A DNA stretch of 64,000 nt. Source: Mannheimia cairinae (GTDB taxonomy: Bacteria > Pseudomonadota > Gammaproteobacteria > Enterobacterales > Pasteurellaceae). The stretch spans positions 186,001 to 250,000 of the forward strand of contig NZ_JAQSJE010000001.1 of NCBI RefSeq assembly GCF_028649535.1, in the 5' to 3' direction. Of this stretch, positions 33,276 through 43,430 are shown in pieces. The notes under the pieces are model-generated. The model did not search any database. It was not told where the DNA came from and worked only from the letters and a program-made list of their open reading frames with translations. The position numbers were made by a program, and so were the translations under genes. Each line of letters starts with the position of its first letter. The first letter of the stretch is position 1.

Positions 33276-36002
33276 ATGAAAAAGAATGCAATCACCTTAT
33301 CTTTAGTTGCATTGTTTAGCTTACCTACTTGGGCGGAGGAAACAGTTGAGCTCAATGAAATTAATGTTAATGCTCAAGATGGGCTGGCTGATTCAATTTT
33401 GAAACAAAAATCGAATATTAGTGACAATGTTGTAAATAAAGAGAAGTTAAAAACTCGATCTGCAACACTCGGCAATGCTTTAGCTGGCGAGTTAGGTGTT
33501 CACTCTAATCCATTTGGTGGTGGGGCAAGTAAGCCAATTATTCGTGGGCAAGATGGTGTACGAGTTAAAATCTTACAAAATGGTACTGATGTTATTGATA
33601 TGTCTAATCTTTCTCCAGACCACGTTGTTGCAACAGATACGCTACTAGCTAATAAGGTTGAACTCGTAAGAGGTGCCAGCACGCTATTATATAGTACCGC
33701 CTCACCTGCTGGGGTTGTGAATGTGGTTGATGCCCGTATTCCAAACCAAATGCCTATGGGGTTATTGACAGAAAAAATCGAGGGTGAAGCATTAATTCGC
33801 TATAACACGGGCAGTAAAGAAAAAGTTGTTACTTCTGGAGTGAGCTTAGCCTTAACCGATAATATTGTGGCTCGTATTGAAGGGCTAAAACGTAATGCCG
33901 ATGATTATAAAGTGCCAGAATTTAAGTCAGATAAAGTATTAAATTACTTGCCTGATAGTAATAATAAATCAACGGTTGGTACTTTCGGGTTATCTTATAT
34001 CGGTGATAAAGGTTTTATCGGAGCTTCTTATAGTAAACGTAAAGATAAATACGGAATACCAGGACACAACCACAATTATGATAGCTGTACTGCACATTTT
34101 ATTAGTGCGATTGATAACCCTGAACGGGCAGTTGCAGGACGTTATTATCTGAATGCCTACCCTCATTTAATGGATGATGAAGATATTGTTGATACCCCAC
34201 ATTTTGATGGTTGTCGTCTAACTGAACACGGCGAAGATCACGGACATAGCCACGATCAGCCTTTTGGTTTTGAACATAATCATAACCATTCTGGGCCTTG
34301 GGTAGATATGAAAATGTCTCGCTATGATTTACGAGGTGAACTCAATAATCCGACATCTTGGTTAGAAAAAGCAAAACTCAGCCTTACTTATGCTGATTAC
34401 TACCACGATGAAAAAGATCCTGGTAACCCTGAACGTAGAACGGGAATTGAAGAAGGTTTTACGGCCCAAGGAGATTATGGACACGCAGCTGCTATTTTTA
34501 AAAATAAAGGTTTTAATAGCCGTCTTGAATTTTACCACTCGCCAATTTCATTTTGGAATGCCGAGTTAAAAGGTGTGTTCGGTGGGCAATACCAAACCCA
34601 AAAATCAAGTGCATTAACACCATACCTACCAAGCTATGGAAACACAAAAGGGGCGGATCCTCGTAATCTACTTGTGCCACATACAAATAAAAACTTCAGC
34701 TTATTTGCCCTTGAAAAGCTGAAAAAGAATAATGTGACTTTTGAAGGTGCAATTCGTTATGAAAGACAAAAAACACCTATTGATTATAATCACGAGTTAT
34801 TAGCAGAAAAACTCGAACGTTATAAGGAAGGTGCTGCTATTGTGGCAAGAACACCTCGCCACCCAGACCTTACACCTTATAAAGAAAGTGCATTATCCTA
34901 TTCAACTTCATTTTTATGGGATTTTGCTAAAAACCATCAACTTAACTTGATTTATTCTCATAATGAACGTTTACCGGCACCAATGGAACTTTATTACAGT
35001 GGTAAGCATCTTGCGACCAACTCTTTTGAATACGGTAACAAAGATTTGAAGAAAGAAAAATCAGATAATATCGAATTAGGGCTTGCCTATAATGGGGAGA
35101 ATTTTGGTTATAAAACCAGTGCCTATTATAGTAAATTTGATAACTATATCTTCAATGAAAATATTGCTAAAAAAGGGAATTTATATATCCGCCGTTATAA
35201 CCAAACTACCGCAAAATTTTATGGTTTAGAAGGCGAACTAATATTCCCAGTTGGAGATAATCATCAAATTACCTTCTTTGGTGATGTAGTAAGAGGCAAA
35301 ATTGGTAATCTATCGCCTGTAAAAGGTAAACTTATCGCCTCAAATACAAAATGGATGTATTTTGATGAAGATACCAAAGAGATGCCAGTTGATGAAGAGG
35401 GGTATTATGATGATGAAAGCTCAATGGTTTGTAGTAATAAAAGCCCTGAGCAATGGGGAGCAATAAACCCTGACAATGAATGTGCAACAACGATCAATGT
35501 TTATAAAAATGGGACATTAACACCAGGTGAAGAAGATTATGATGTCTTAGAACGGAAATCGACTATTTCTCCAAGATTACCGCCTATGCGTTTAGGGTTT
35601 CGTTACCAAGGGGCGATTGGCGAGCATTGGTTAGTCAATTTAGAATATAGTCGTATCTTTAAACAAGATAGAATTTCTACTTCAACTATTGCAATAAAAC
35701 CTGCAATGAGAGATGAAAATGGCAACTTAACACTTGATGATAATGATAAACCAATCTATTACTATCATCCAGACAATACACAAAAAATGCAACCTCGTTA
35801 TATTACTGAAAATGTGACGAAAGGGTATAACTTACTAAATGTGGGAATTGATTATAATCGAGTGATTAAAGGGATTGACTATACTCTTTCACTAAGAGCT
35901 GATAATCTCTTAAATGAAAAAGTTTATATTCACAATTCATTCTTACCTTATGTACCACAAATGGGACGTAATTTTACCTTTGCGGTTAATATGAAATTCT
36001 AA
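33276..36002 (+). CDS. TonB-dependent outer-membrane receptor, His-rich, ZnuD-like
   Basis: 908 residues from ATG 33276, where MKKNAITLSLVALFSLPTWA is a signal peptide cleaved before EETVE. A longer frame starting 45 bases upstream adds an unlikely prefix. The plug domain follows the TonB-box-like VELNEINVNA and contains IIRGQDGVRVKIL and VELVRGASTLLY. The extracellular loops are rich in histidine (HNHNYDSCTAH; HGEDHGHSHD; HNHNHSG) and hold paired cysteines, as in the zinc receptor ZnuD of Neisseria and its Pasteurellaceae relatives. The C-terminus is the typical beta-strand ending in Phe. Zinc as ligand is inferred from the His-rich loops. Confidence 0.82.
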   Translation: MKKNAITLSLVALFSLPTWAEETVELNEINVNAQDGLADSILKQKSNISDNVVNKEKLKTRSATLGNALAGELGVHSNPFGGGASKPIIRGQDGVRVKILQNGTDVIDMSNLSPDHVVATDTLLANKVELVRGASTLLYSTASPAGVVNVVDARIPNQMPMGLLTEKIEGEALIRYNTGSKEKVVTSGVSLALTDNIVARIEGLKRNADDYKVPEFKSDKVLNYLPDSNNKSTVGTFGLSYIGDKGFIGASYSKRKDKYGIPGHNHNYDSCTAHFISAIDNPERAVAGRYYLNAYPHLMDDEDIVDTPHFDGCRLTEHGEDHGHSHDQPFGFEHNHNHSGPWVDMKMSRYDLRGELNNPTSWLEKAKLSLTYADYYHDEKDPGNPERRTGIEEGFTAQGDYGHAAAIFKNKGFNSRLEFYHSPISFWNAELKGVFGGQYQTQKSSALTPYLPSYGNTKGADPRNLLVPHTNKNFSLFALEKLKKNNVTFEGAIRYERQKTPIDYNHELLAEKLERYKEGAAIVARTPRHPDLTPYKESALSYSTSFLWDFAKNHQLNLIYSHNERLPAPMELYYSGKHLATNSFEYGNKDLKKEKSDNIELGLAYNGENFGYKTSAYYSKFDNYIFNENIAKKGNLYIRRYNQTTAKFYGLEGELIFPVGDNHQITFFGDVVRGKIGNLSPVKGKLIASNTKWMYFDEDTKEMPVDEEGYYDDESSMVCSNKSPEQWGAINPDNECATTINVYKNGTLTPGEEDYDVLERKSTISPRLPPMRLGFRYQGAIGEHWLVNLEYSRIFKQDRISTSTIAIKPAMRDENGNLTLDDNDKPIYYYHPDNTQKMQPRYITENVTKGYNLLNVGIDYNRVIKGIDYTLSLRADNLLNEKVYIHNSFLPYVPQMGRNFTFAVNMKF

Positions 36003-36010
36003 TAAAACAA

Positions 36011-36042
36011 AAGTGCGAGCTATTTTGGCTCGCACTTATTTT
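36011..36042 (+). terminator. Terminator after the TonB receptor gene
   Basis: Arms AAGTGCGAGC (36011-36020) and GCTCGCACTT (36028-36037) with a 7-base loop, then ATTTTT. It separates the receptor from the converging tehA. Confidence 0.9.
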
Positions 36043-36050
36043 TCACTCCT

Positions 36051-36986
36051 TCATTCAGTTCTTTTATTAATTAATAATCTTAGGCTAAATAGAATTAATA
36101 AGCTAATGCCTAAGTTAGCAAATATAAATGCTCCGAACCCAAGCATTGATAAAGGCTCAAATTTATAAATTTCTACCGCACCTCGTGCCATTGCGGCTAA
36201 TCCAAATGAGAATGCCCAAAAACTCATTGAAAATCCATTTTCTATAATCCAATTAAAATTCCGTAATACAAAACAAAGTTGAACAAACCCATATCCCCAT
36301 AGCATTTTTACAAACAAATCAACTTCCCCACCAATGACGAGATAAGCTGCCGAACCAACAAAAGAGGGAGCAAGTACAATACCTAATGATGGACGAGCAA
36401 TAGGAAATAAAGGGCTTAGTCTCATTCGTTGTAGCATTATAGGCTCGTGAGCCAACCAAGAAAGAATACCGATGCCGAAAAAGAGAGACCCAATATCATT
36501 TAAGCCTATTAGACCAAATGAGCTTGCCATTGTAAAGCAAGCGGCTATAGGAGGTAGGTAGTGTACTGGGTGTAACGTATCTGGCAAAAACTGTGTTCCA
36601 TTCCATAAACGACCAATTACTAGAATGAGAAAAATTAAATGTACAATTACCCCTAGAAAAATCAATGGCTGACCCAATGATATATCCCATAAGTACAAAA
36701 TATCGCCTGTTATCATCGTTGTCATTGTAACGAGAGAAAATAGAGAACACTGTACAGGATGAAGGAATTCCGCTTTAATCTGCTCAAAATAAAAAATAGC
36801 CCGATAAATATAACAGCCAATTAAAGTTGCCCAGAGAATAATAGAAACTAAGCCTATTGCATTACCAATTTGTTGGGCATAAATATAAATTTTCTCTGCA
36901 TTTAACCAAGATAGACTTAAAGCCCCTAGCCCTAATGGCATAGCAAAGAAACCTGTTGTGATTGGAAAGTTTTTTGATGAATTCAT
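36051..36986 (-). CDS. tehA: TehA/SLAC1-family membrane channel (tellurite-resistance/dicarboxylate type)
   Basis: 311 residues with ten predicted membrane helices, the size of bacterial TehA. The protein begins FPITTGFFAMPLGLGALSLSW and contains the GALSLSW and HPVHYLPPIAACFT segments of the family, whose fold was used to model plant SLAC1 anion channels. The gating Phe position cannot be assigned without alignment. No tehB is adjacent. Natural substrate unknown. Confidence 0.9.
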   Translation of the reverse strand: MNSSKNFPITTGFFAMPLGLGALSLSWLNAEKIYIYAQQIGNAIGLVSIILWATLIGCYIYRAIFYFEQIKAEFLHPVQCSLFSLVTMTTMITGDILYLWDISLGQPLIFLGVIVHLIFLILVIGRLWNGTQFLPDTLHPVHYLPPIAACFTMASSFGLIGLNDIGSLFFGIGILSWLAHEPIMLQRMRLSPLFPIARPSLGIVLAPSFVGSAAYLVIGGEVDLFVKMLWGYGFVQLCFVLRNFNWIIENGFSMSFWAFSFGLAAMARGAVEIYKFEPLSMLGFGAFIFANLGISLLILFSLRLLINKRTE

Positions 36987-37086
36987 AGGAATAAATTATT
37001 TGTAATTCGTTCTCAGAGCTACTTTAGGCTTTGACACTTGAGGAAATTAATATTGTAAATATTTTACAATTTCTAACCGCTTGTCG

Positions 37087-37123
37087 CTATAAAAAATAAA
37101 AACCCAAAGCTTTCACTTTAGGT
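37087..37123 (-). terminator. Terminator of the isc operon
   Basis: On the minus strand the stem ACCTAAAG/CTTTGGGT (37116-37123 with 37102-37109) is followed by a T-rich run (37087-37101). It lies 10 bases after the iscX stop. Confidence 0.75.
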
Positions 37124-37132
37124 TTTTGCGGT

Positions 37133-37327
37133 TTATTCGTACTCTTCTAACCAGATTGTTAAAATGGCTTCAAGAATATGTTCGTTTGATGCTTCTGGAT
37201 CATCGTCGAAATCTTCCATTTCACAAATCCATTTATGCATATCAGTAAAACGAACAGTGGTTGGGTCTAAATCTGGGTTCATATCATACAGATTTTCTGC
37301 GATCATTCGCGTATCAGTCCATTTCAT
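37133..37327 (-). CDS. iscX: Fe-S assembly protein IscX
   Basis: 64 residues, acidic, with the conserved [15 protein letters not shown] start and RFTDMHKWI core. IscX binds IscS and iron and tunes cluster assembly. Its ATG overlaps the fdx stop by one base (TAATG). Last gene of the isc operon. Confidence 0.95.
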   Translation of the reverse strand: MKWTDTRMIAENLYDMNPDLDPTTVRFTDMHKWICEMEDFDDDPEASNEHILEAILTIWLEEYE

Positions 37328-37668
37328 TAGTGTGCAGCCTCATTTGCGTGGTTTAAGTTATATTTTGGAATTTCAACAACTAAGTCTTCATCACCAACAA
37401 CGCATTGGCAACTTAAACGGCTGTCCATCTCTAAACCCCAAGCTTTATCCAGCATATCTTCTTCTTGATCCGATGTGTCATTTAAAGAATCAAAACCTTC
37501 ACGAATAACAACGTGGCAAGTCGTACAAGCACAAGAACAATCACAAGCGTGATGAATTTCAACACCCGCATCGTGTGCGACTTCTAATAAATTATCGCCC
37601 GGTTTAGCTTCAACTACCATACCTTCTGGACAAAACTCTTCGTGTGGAAGAAATACAATTTTTGGCAT
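37327..37668 (-). CDS. fdx: [2Fe-2S] ferredoxin of the Isc system
   Basis: 113 residues from the ATG at 37668 ([12 protein letters not shown]). The frame extends nine codons further upstream, but this start matches the family. The cluster ligands are in the block [10 protein letters not shown] plus a final Cys in SCQC. It supplies electrons for Fe-S assembly. It sits between the unknown gene and iscX. Confidence 0.95.
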   Translation of the reverse strand: MPKIVFLPHEEFCPEGMVVEAKPGDNLLEVAHDAGVEIHHACDCSCACTTCHVVIREGFDSLNDTSDQEEDMLDKAWGLEMDSRLSCQCVVGDEDLVVEIPKYNLNHANEAAH

Positions 37669-37685
37669 TTTAAGTTCCTTTTGAT

Positions 37686-38051
37686 TTAATCCCATTCAAT
37701 ATTGTCTAAATGTTCGCCGATGAAATTTAAAATTTCTTCTTCGTGTTCCACTAAATAGACAATAATATTTTTCAATTCTCGGATTTTTTCTTTATTTTTT
37801 TCCGAAAGCGGATAAGTCGCATAATAACATCCTGCTTCCGGATCTTCTTCTAATAACTCTAATAGGCTCGGACGATAAACACTTAAATAAGCACGTAAAA
37901 ATGCAGCCCAGTTATAGCCGTTCATATAGGCTGGTTCATATTCAGCATTAATTCTCTCGCCTAATTCAAACAGACGGTTATCTTCTAAATCAAGCTCTAT
38001 AGAAAGGGTTCTGAATTTTTCAGAGAGTTCTGTTTTTACATAATCAGACAT
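37686..38051 (-). CDS. Uncharacterised small acidic protein in the isc operon (Imm51-like)
   Basis: 121 residues, strongly acidic, predicted mostly helical, with NGYNWAAFLRAYL and EEDPEAGCYYATYPL as recognisable segments. The pattern reminded me of Imm51-type immunity proteins, but this is a weak match. It lies between hscA (stop 38061) and fdx with gaps of 9 and 17 bases, so it is co-transcribed with the Fe-S machinery. Role unknown. Confidence 0.6.
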   Translation of the reverse strand: MSDYVKTELSEKFRTLSIELDLEDNRLFELGERINAEYEPAYMNGYNWAAFLRAYLSVYRPSLLELLEEDPEAGCYYATYPLSEKNKEKIRELKNIIVYLVEHEEEILNFIGEHLDNIEWD

Positions 38052-38060
38052 TATTTCTCC

Positions 38061-39914
38061 TTATACTAATTCATCCATTTTTTTACCTGCTAACGCTTTT
38101 TGAATTGATAAATTCATTCGGCGAGCGGCAAACTCTTGAGTCGCAATATCTAAATCTTTAATGCCTTGCTGAATCGCAGTGCGATCAGCACCTTTTTTCA
38201 GTTCAATTAATTTAGCTATTTCGGCCTCGATCACTTTAAATTCATCAACGCTAAGTACTTCTGCACCGTCTTCTTGTAAAGCAGAGATTACTGTATCAAT
38301 AACACGATCAGCTTCTACTCTTTGCTCTGCTAATTGACGAGCCTGCATATCTTCTTGGGCATTTGCCATTGAAGATTTAATCATCTTCGTAACTTCTTCA
38401 TCAGTTAAACCATAAGAAGGCTTAATTTGGATAGAAGCCTGAACGTTAGTTGATTTTTCCATAGCGGTTACATTTAATAAACCATCTGCATCAACTTGGT
38501 AGGTAACGCGAATAGTCGCCGCACCGGCTACCATTGGAGGAATACCACGTAGAGTAAAACGTCCAAGAGAACGACAATCTTCCACTAATTCACGCTCACC
38601 TTGTAATACGTGAACCGTCATTGCGGTTTGCCCATCTTTTGCGGTGGTAAATTCTTGCGCACGAGCAACAGGAATCGTGGTATTACGTGGAATAATTTTC
38701 TCTACTAATCCGCCCATTGTTTCAATACCAAGGGATAGCGGCACAACGTCTAATAAAAGCATATCAGAGTCTGGCTTATTACCCACTAAAATATCTGCTT
38801 GCACTGCAGCACCAATCGCTACTACTTTATCTGGGTCGATTGATGTTAATGGTGTTTTTCCAAAAAACTCCCCGACTTGTTCACGCACAAATGGTACTCG
38901 GGTTGAACCACCAACCATTACTACTTCACGCACTTCTTCCGATTCTACCCCTGCATCTTTTAATGCTCGGCGACAAGTCATTAGAGAACGTTTTACAAGC
39001 GGTTGAATTAGTTCATTAAATTGCAAACGGCTAACTGTACCTGTCCAATTTGCAAAATTTATCTCAATTTCGACCGCTTGCGAAAGAGCGACTTTTGTTT
39101 GAGTAGCAAGAGTTAATAATTCACGCTGCTCACCTGCCGTTTTGGGTTGATGATTTGCTTGTTCTGCAATCCAATCTGCTAATAAATGGTCAAAGTCATC
39201 ACCACCTAAAGCTGTATCGCCTGCGGTTGCAAGCACTTCAAATATGCCTTTACGTAAGCGTAAGATAGATAAGTCAAAAGTACCGCCACCTAAGTCATAA
39301 ACAGCAATAACACCTTCTTGACCGCTGTCTAAGCCATAAGCAATCGCAGCCGCTGTCGGTTCATTTAATAAACGTAAAACATTCAAGCCTGCTAAACGAG
39401 CGGCATCTTTCGTACTTTGACGTTGTGCATCGTCAAAATAAGCCGGTACGGTAATCACAACGCCCGATAATTCGCCAGCTAAACGTTGTTCCGCAAATTG
39501 TGCTAAATGGCTTAAAATATCAGCTGAAACTTCAACTGGGCTTTTACTACCCTGTGCTGTTTGAATTAATGGCAAACCATTTTCTGTTGCACTAAATTGA
39601 TAAGGCAAATTGCTATAACGCTGCTCTACATCTTTTAATGAGCGACCGATTAGTCTTTTTGCAGAAATTACCGTATTTTTCGGATCGAGAGATGCTTTCG
39701 CAAAAGCCTCTACACCTACAATTTTTTGATTTTCTGCATAATGCACCACTGAGGGTACTAATGCACGTTCTTGTGCATCTAATAAAACTTGTGCTTGCCC
39801 GCTACGTACAGTTGCAACTAATGAATTTGTTGTCCCTAAGTCAATTCCTACCGCTAATCTATGTTGATGTGGAGCGGCTGTTTGACCGGGTTCAGCAATT
39901 TGAAGTAATGCCAT
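38061..39914 (-). CDS. hscA: Fe-S assembly Hsp70-type chaperone HscA
   Basis: 617 residues. The ATPase domain has [25 protein letters not shown] and the [10 protein letters not shown] motif. The substrate-binding domain starts after residue 390 ([17 protein letters not shown]). It works with HscB to release the cluster from IscU, recognising the LPPVK motif that IscU here also contains. Confidence 0.96.
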   Translation of the reverse strand: MALLQIAEPGQTAAPHQHRLAVGIDLGTTNSLVATVRSGQAQVLLDAQERALVPSVVHYAENQKIVGVEAFAKASLDPKNTVISAKRLIGRSLKDVEQRYSNLPYQFSATENGLPLIQTAQGSKSPVEVSADILSHLAQFAEQRLAGELSGVVITVPAYFDDAQRQSTKDAARLAGLNVLRLLNEPTAAAIAYGLDSGQEGVIAVYDLGGGTFDLSILRLRKGIFEVLATAGDTALGGDDFDHLLADWIAEQANHQPKTAGEQRELLTLATQTKVALSQAVEIEINFANWTGTVSRLQFNELIQPLVKRSLMTCRRALKDAGVESEEVREVVMVGGSTRVPFVREQVGEFFGKTPLTSIDPDKVVAIGAAVQADILVGNKPDSDMLLLDVVPLSLGIETMGGLVEKIIPRNTTIPVARAQEFTTAKDGQTAMTVHVLQGERELVEDCRSLGRFTLRGIPPMVAGAATIRVTYQVDADGLLNVTAMEKSTNVQASIQIKPSYGLTDEEVTKMIKSSMANAQEDMQARQLAEQRVEADRVIDTVISALQEDGAEVLSVDEFKVIEAEIAKLIELKKGADRTAIQQGIKDLDIATQEFAARRMNLSIQKALAGKKMDELV

Positions 39915-39966
39915 TATATTTTTATCTCTCTAAATATATCCTCTTCCATTTGGAAGAAATTAAACT

Positions 39967-40599
39967 TTAAGCCACCGAATATCCCATATTTTCAGGTGCA
40001 AATTCGCCTTGGTAGTGGCGTTCGATTGGCACGGCAATTTTGCTATTAATATCTAAAATTTGATGTCCTTGTAATTTTGCAATATCCGCTTGCCAGCTAT
40101 CCCAACGTAAATCTTTATAAAAATTATCTAAATCACCAGCCAATGCCCAACCTAAAAATTCTGAATACGTTAAATTGGTATTTTCCCAGTTTTTATTTTT
40201 AGGGTGGTGATAATAAACTTTACCGATTTCTGAACCAATCCCACCAGCGTTAATCGCAAAATAACCACCGATTGCATCATCTGCAATTAATAAGTGGCTT
40301 GGTTGCTCGCCAGATTGTTTAAAGGTTTTGCCAAAATTCCAATCAAATAGACCACGTGGTAACTTTTCATTGCCCGAGCCTAAAAGACGCAACCAGCCGT
40401 GATCAATAAAAACACCGCCCGTTTCATAGGCTATTGCCCCAAGCGGAGAACGGGTAGAAAGTTGCATACCGACCAAGCAACTTCCAGCATCTTCAGGATA
40501 ACTTGCTAAAATTTCGTAATGATTTGTCGCTTGTGTAAACCAATCTCTTAAAATCAACCAAGCAGATTGTTTATCTACTAATTCTTCTAAACTTTTCAT
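39967..40599 (-). CDS. DUF2625 family protein within the isc operon
   Basis: 210 residues from the ATG at 40597-40599 (an in-frame TTG lies two codons earlier). The sequence resembles the DUF2625 family (SPLGAIAYETGGVFIDHGWLRLLG; DAIGGYFAINAGG), of unknown function, in a SUKH-like style. It is placed between hscB and hscA, an unusual guest in an isc cluster. The start codon directly follows an extended uptake signal. Confidence 0.75.
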   Translation of the reverse strand: MKSLEELVDKQSAWLILRDWFTQATNHYEILASYPEDAGSCLVGMQLSTRSPLGAIAYETGGVFIDHGWLRLLGSGNEKLPRGLFDWNFGKTFKQSGEQPSHLLIADDAIGGYFAINAGGIGSEIGKVYYHHPKNKNWENTNLTYSEFLGWALAGDLDNFYKDLRWDSWQADIAKLQGHQILDINSKIAVPIERHYQGEFAPENMGYSVA

Positions 40600-40631
40600 T
40601 TGCAAAATTTCCTTAAAAAATAACCGCTTGT
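40597..40631 (-). promoter_or_regulatory. Uptake signal abutting the DUF2625 start codon
   Basis: On the minus strand ACAAGCGGT (40631-40623), then 23 bases ending in TTTTGCAA, then ATG. AAGGAAA in the middle is the only ribosome-binding candidate. Confidence 0.6.
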
Positions 40632-40632
40632 A

Positions 40633-41154
40633 TTACATATCAAAAAACTTTTCTTCCACTTTTTCAATTTGAATAATTAATTTTTTGAAATAGCGTAAAC
40701 GATCCGTTAAGGCATTTGCTTGTTGCCACTTTTGTTCATTTAATTGGCTTTCAAGCTGTTCAAGTACGGCTTTTTGTTCTGTTTTTATCTGTTTTAAAAA
40801 AGCAGTTAATTCAGTTTCATCTTGACGATGCTCTATTGTCTCAAGTTTCTCGTGCCATTCAAGTTGTTGCATTAAAAACTCAACATCTCGCATACTTTTT
40901 TCTTCAAGGTTTTTAGATTCACCTGTGTGAATTTCAATAATAGCTTCAGCTCGTAAAATCGGATCTTTAAGGATATTTAACGCTTCATTCACATCTGCTG
41001 ATTTTTGCACCGCTGCAAGCTGTTCAGCATTTGAAGTATGGGCAAAGTTATCAGGGTGAAGTTGTTTTTGTAATGCAAGATAACGCTCTGAAAGCTGAGC
41101 GTTATCGATTTGGAATTGAACTGGGAGATCAAATAGTGTAAATGGATTATTCAT
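40633..41154 (-). CDS. hscB: Fe-S co-chaperone HscB
   Basis: 173 residues: an N-terminal J domain with the catalytic HPD (HPDNF, near residue 35) and a C-terminal three-helix domain that binds IscU. It starts 9 bases after the iscA stop. Confidence 0.95.
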   Translation of the reverse strand: MNNPFTLFDLPVQFQIDNAQLSERYLALQKQLHPDNFAHTSNAEQLAAVQKSADVNEALNILKDPILRAEAIIEIHTGESKNLEEKSMRDVEFLMQQLEWHEKLETIEHRQDETELTAFLKQIKTEQKAVLEQLESQLNEQKWQQANALTDRLRYFKKLIIQIEKVEEKFFDM

Positions 41155-41163
41155 TATCTTTCC

Positions 41164-41487
41164 TTACACATTAAAACTTTCACCACACCCACATTCATTT
41201 TTCACATTTGGGTTGGTATATTTAAAACCTTCGTTTAAGCCTTCTTTTACAAAATCTAATTGGGTACCGTCTAGGTAAGCAAGGCTTTTTTCATCAACAA
41301 TGATTTTTACCCCAAATTGTTCAAATACGTGATCATCTTCATTTAACACATCAACGAATTCAAGCACATAAGCTAATCCTGAGCATCCTGACGTTTTAAC
41401 ACCTAAACGTAAACCAATTCCTTTACCACGGTTTTCAAGGAATGTGCGAACTCGATCTGCTGCTACTTCTGTTAATGTTATTGCCAT
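41164..41487 (-). CDS. iscA: Iron-sulfur assembly protein IscA
   Basis: 107 residues of the A-type carrier family. The three conserved cysteines are Cys35 ([10 protein letters not shown]) and the C-terminal pair Cys99/Cys101 (ECGCGESF). It receives clusters from IscU for transfer. Confidence 0.96.
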   Translation of the reverse strand: MAITLTEVAADRVRTFLENRGKGIGLRLGVKTSGCSGLAYVLEFVDVLNEDDHVFEQFGVKIIVDEKSLAYLDGTQLDFVKEGLNEGFKYTNPNVKNECGCGESFNV

Positions 41488-41615
41488 AATTTATCCTTTA
41501 ATTTGTTAAATCAAGAAAATCTTACACTAAAAATACTTATTTTAAATGAAAATTTTTTGAAAAATTAGACCGCTTGTTGTTTTTATTTGAAGTTCACTTA
41601 CCTAAAAATGTAAAT

Positions 41616-41635
41616 GGTGGGACATTAGTCCCACC
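41616..41635 (-). terminator. Hairpin between iscU and iscA
   Basis: GGTGGGAC and GTCCCACC arms with a 4-base loop, 24 bases after the iscU stop on the minus strand. The following ATTTACATTTTT is only weakly T-rich. It may be a partial terminator or processing hairpin in the 170-base iscU-iscA gap, which also holds an uptake signal. Confidence 0.5.
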
Positions 41636-41658
41636 TTAATCTTTAAGTTTGGATTATA

Positions 41659-42042
41659 TTATTTACCGTTTTTCTCTTTGTAATCTGCAATCGCTGCTTT
41701 GATTGCATCTTCCGCCAAGATTGAACAGTGAACTTTCACCGGTGGTAATTCTAATTCTTCTGCGATGTCGCTGTTTTTAATTGCACCCGCTTCATCTAAA
41801 GATTTACCTTTTACCCATTCAGTAATTAAAGAGCTTGATGCGATTGCAGAACCACAACCATATGCTTTAAAACGTGCATCCTCAATAATACCGTCATCAT
41901 TTACTTTAATTTGTAAACGTAAAATATCGCCACAAGCTGGTGCTCCTACCATACCTGTACCAATATCTGTAGCTTCTTTATCAAAAGTCCCTACGTTACG
42001 TGGGTTTTCGTAATGGTCGATTACTTTTTCACTATATGCCAT
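41659..42042 (-). CDS. iscU: Iron-sulfur cluster scaffold IscU
   Basis: 127 residues. Cluster ligands Cys37 (PACGD, with Asp39), Cys63 (YGCGSA) and Cys106 (VHCSILAEDA) are all present, as is the HscA-recognition motif LPPVK at 99-103. Clusters are built here with sulfur from IscS. Confidence 0.98.
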   Translation of the reverse strand: MAYSEKVIDHYENPRNVGTFDKEATDIGTGMVGAPACGDILRLQIKVNDDGIIEDARFKAYGCGSAIASSSLITEWVKGKSLDEAGAIKNSDIAEELELPPVKVHCSILAEDAIKAAIADYKEKNGK

Positions 42043-42061
42043 TTTGTATTCCTCGAGTATT

Positions 42062-42080
42062 GGGCGAATATAATTCGCCC
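42062..42080. repeat. GGGCGAAT hairpin between iscU and iscS (copy 1)
   Basis: GGGCGAAT and ATTCGCCC arms with a 3-base loop. A longer copy lies 45 bases away, adjacent to iscS. Such GGGCGAATTACATTCGCCC units look like dispersed intergenic palindromes. Confidence 0.65.
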
Positions 42081-42124
42081 CTACATTAAATTTTCATTTT
42101 TGACGTAAATACGCCATATCCTGT

Positions 42125-42157
42125 TTTGTGTGGGCGAATTACATTCGCCCACACAAA
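42125..42157. repeat. 15-bp stem hairpin directly after iscS (copy 2)
   Basis: TTTGTGTGGGCGAAT and its exact complement flank TAC, giving a very stable hairpin touching the iscS stop codon. On the iscRSUA transcript it would protect or terminate the 3' end of an iscRS segment. Confidence 0.7.
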
Positions 42158-43378
42158 TTAGTGGTGATTCCACTCAATTTTTGATAAATCTACACCTTCT
42201 TTAAACATTTCCCAAAGTGGAGAAAGTTCACGTAATTTCACAATCGCTTTTTTCACGATTTCGATAGTGTGATCAATTTCTTCTTCAGTTGTCCAACGAC
42301 CAACAGTGAAACGAATTGAACTATGTGCTAATTCATCATCACGGCCGATTGCACGTAATACGTAAGAAGGCTCTAAACTTGCAGAGGTACAAGCTGAACC
42401 AGATGAAACTGCGATATCACGTAGTGCCATCATTAAAGATTCACCTTCAACAAAGTTAAAGCTAATGTTTAAGTTTGAATCTACACGCTTTCCTTCTTCC
42501 ATTGAACCATTTACATAAACTTCTTCAATATCTTTAAAGCCATTATATAAACGATCACGAAGTGCTTTTAAGCGAGGCATTTCAGTTGCCATCTCTTCTT
42601 TTGCAATACGATAAGCTTCGCCCATACCGACAATTTGGTGAACAGGTAATGTACCTGAACGCATACCACGCTCGTGACCACCACCGTGAATAATTGCTTC
42701 TAAACGTACACGAGGCTTACGGCATACATATAAACCACCGATACCTTTAGGCCCGTATAATTTGTGGCTAGAGAATGACATTAAATCCACTTTTAACTCT
42801 TGCACATTCACAGGGATTTTACCCACAGATTGTGTTGCATCTACGTGGAAAATAATTTTCTTCGCACGGCAGATTTCACCAATTGCTTTAATGTCTTGGA
42901 TGACACCCATTTCATTATTTACGTGCATTACAGAAATTAAAATAGTATCTGGACGGATGGCTGCTTCTAATTTAGCTAAATCTAATAAGCCATCTTCTTC
43001 TGGGTCTAAGTAAGTAACTTCAAAACCTTCACGTTCTAACTGACGGCAAGTATCTAATACAGCCTTATGCTCAGTTTTAACCGTAATAATATGTTTACCT
43101 TTAGTTTGGTAGAAATGTGCCGCACCTTTAATTGCTAGGTTGTCTGACTCTGTCGCACCCGATGTAAATACGATTTCACGGCTATCTGCACCAATAAGAT
43201 CAGCGATTTGATTACGTGCAACATCTACCGCTTCTTCAGCTTCCCAACCAAATTTGTGAGAACGAGAAGCAGGGTTACCAAAGATTCCATCTTTGGTCAT
43301 ATATTCCATCATTTTTTTTGCAACACGCTCATCCATTGGTGTTGTTGCAGCATAATCCAAATAAATTGGTAATTTCAT
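42158..43378 (-). CDS. iscS: Cysteine desulfurase IscS
   Basis: 406 residues. PLP is bound at Lys206 (SSHKLYG), with His104 as the acid-base residue. The mobile catalytic Cys330 lies in [19 protein letters not shown], the group I insertion. It donates sulfur to IscU and tRNA thiolation. Confidence 0.98.
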   Translation of the reverse strand: MKLPIYLDYAATTPMDERVAKKMMEYMTKDGIFGNPASRSHKFGWEAEEAVDVARNQIADLIGADSREIVFTSGATESDNLAIKGAAHFYQTKGKHIITVKTEHKAVLDTCRQLEREGFEVTYLDPEEDGLLDLAKLEAAIRPDTILISVMHVNNEMGVIQDIKAIGEICRAKKIIFHVDATQSVGKIPVNVQELKVDLMSFSSHKLYGPKGIGGLYVCRKPRVRLEAIIHGGGHERGMRSGTLPVHQIVGMGEAYRIAKEEMATEMPRLKALRDRLYNGFKDIEEVYVNGSMEEGKRVDSNLNISFNFVEGESLMMALRDIAVSSGSACTSASLEPSYVLRAIGRDDELAHSSIRFTVGRWTTEEEIDHTIEIVKKAIVKLRELSPLWEMFKEGVDLSKIEWNHH

Positions 43379-43430
43379 TGTTACTCCTGATTAAATAACC
43401 AAGCGGTTATTTTTAATAAAAAATTTGCAA

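Noticed and set aside
36011-36037. Haemophilus-type uptake signal AAGTGCGGT
   Set aside because: The sequence is AAGTGCGAG, part of a terminator stem. The window's uptake signals are of the ACAAGCGGT type.
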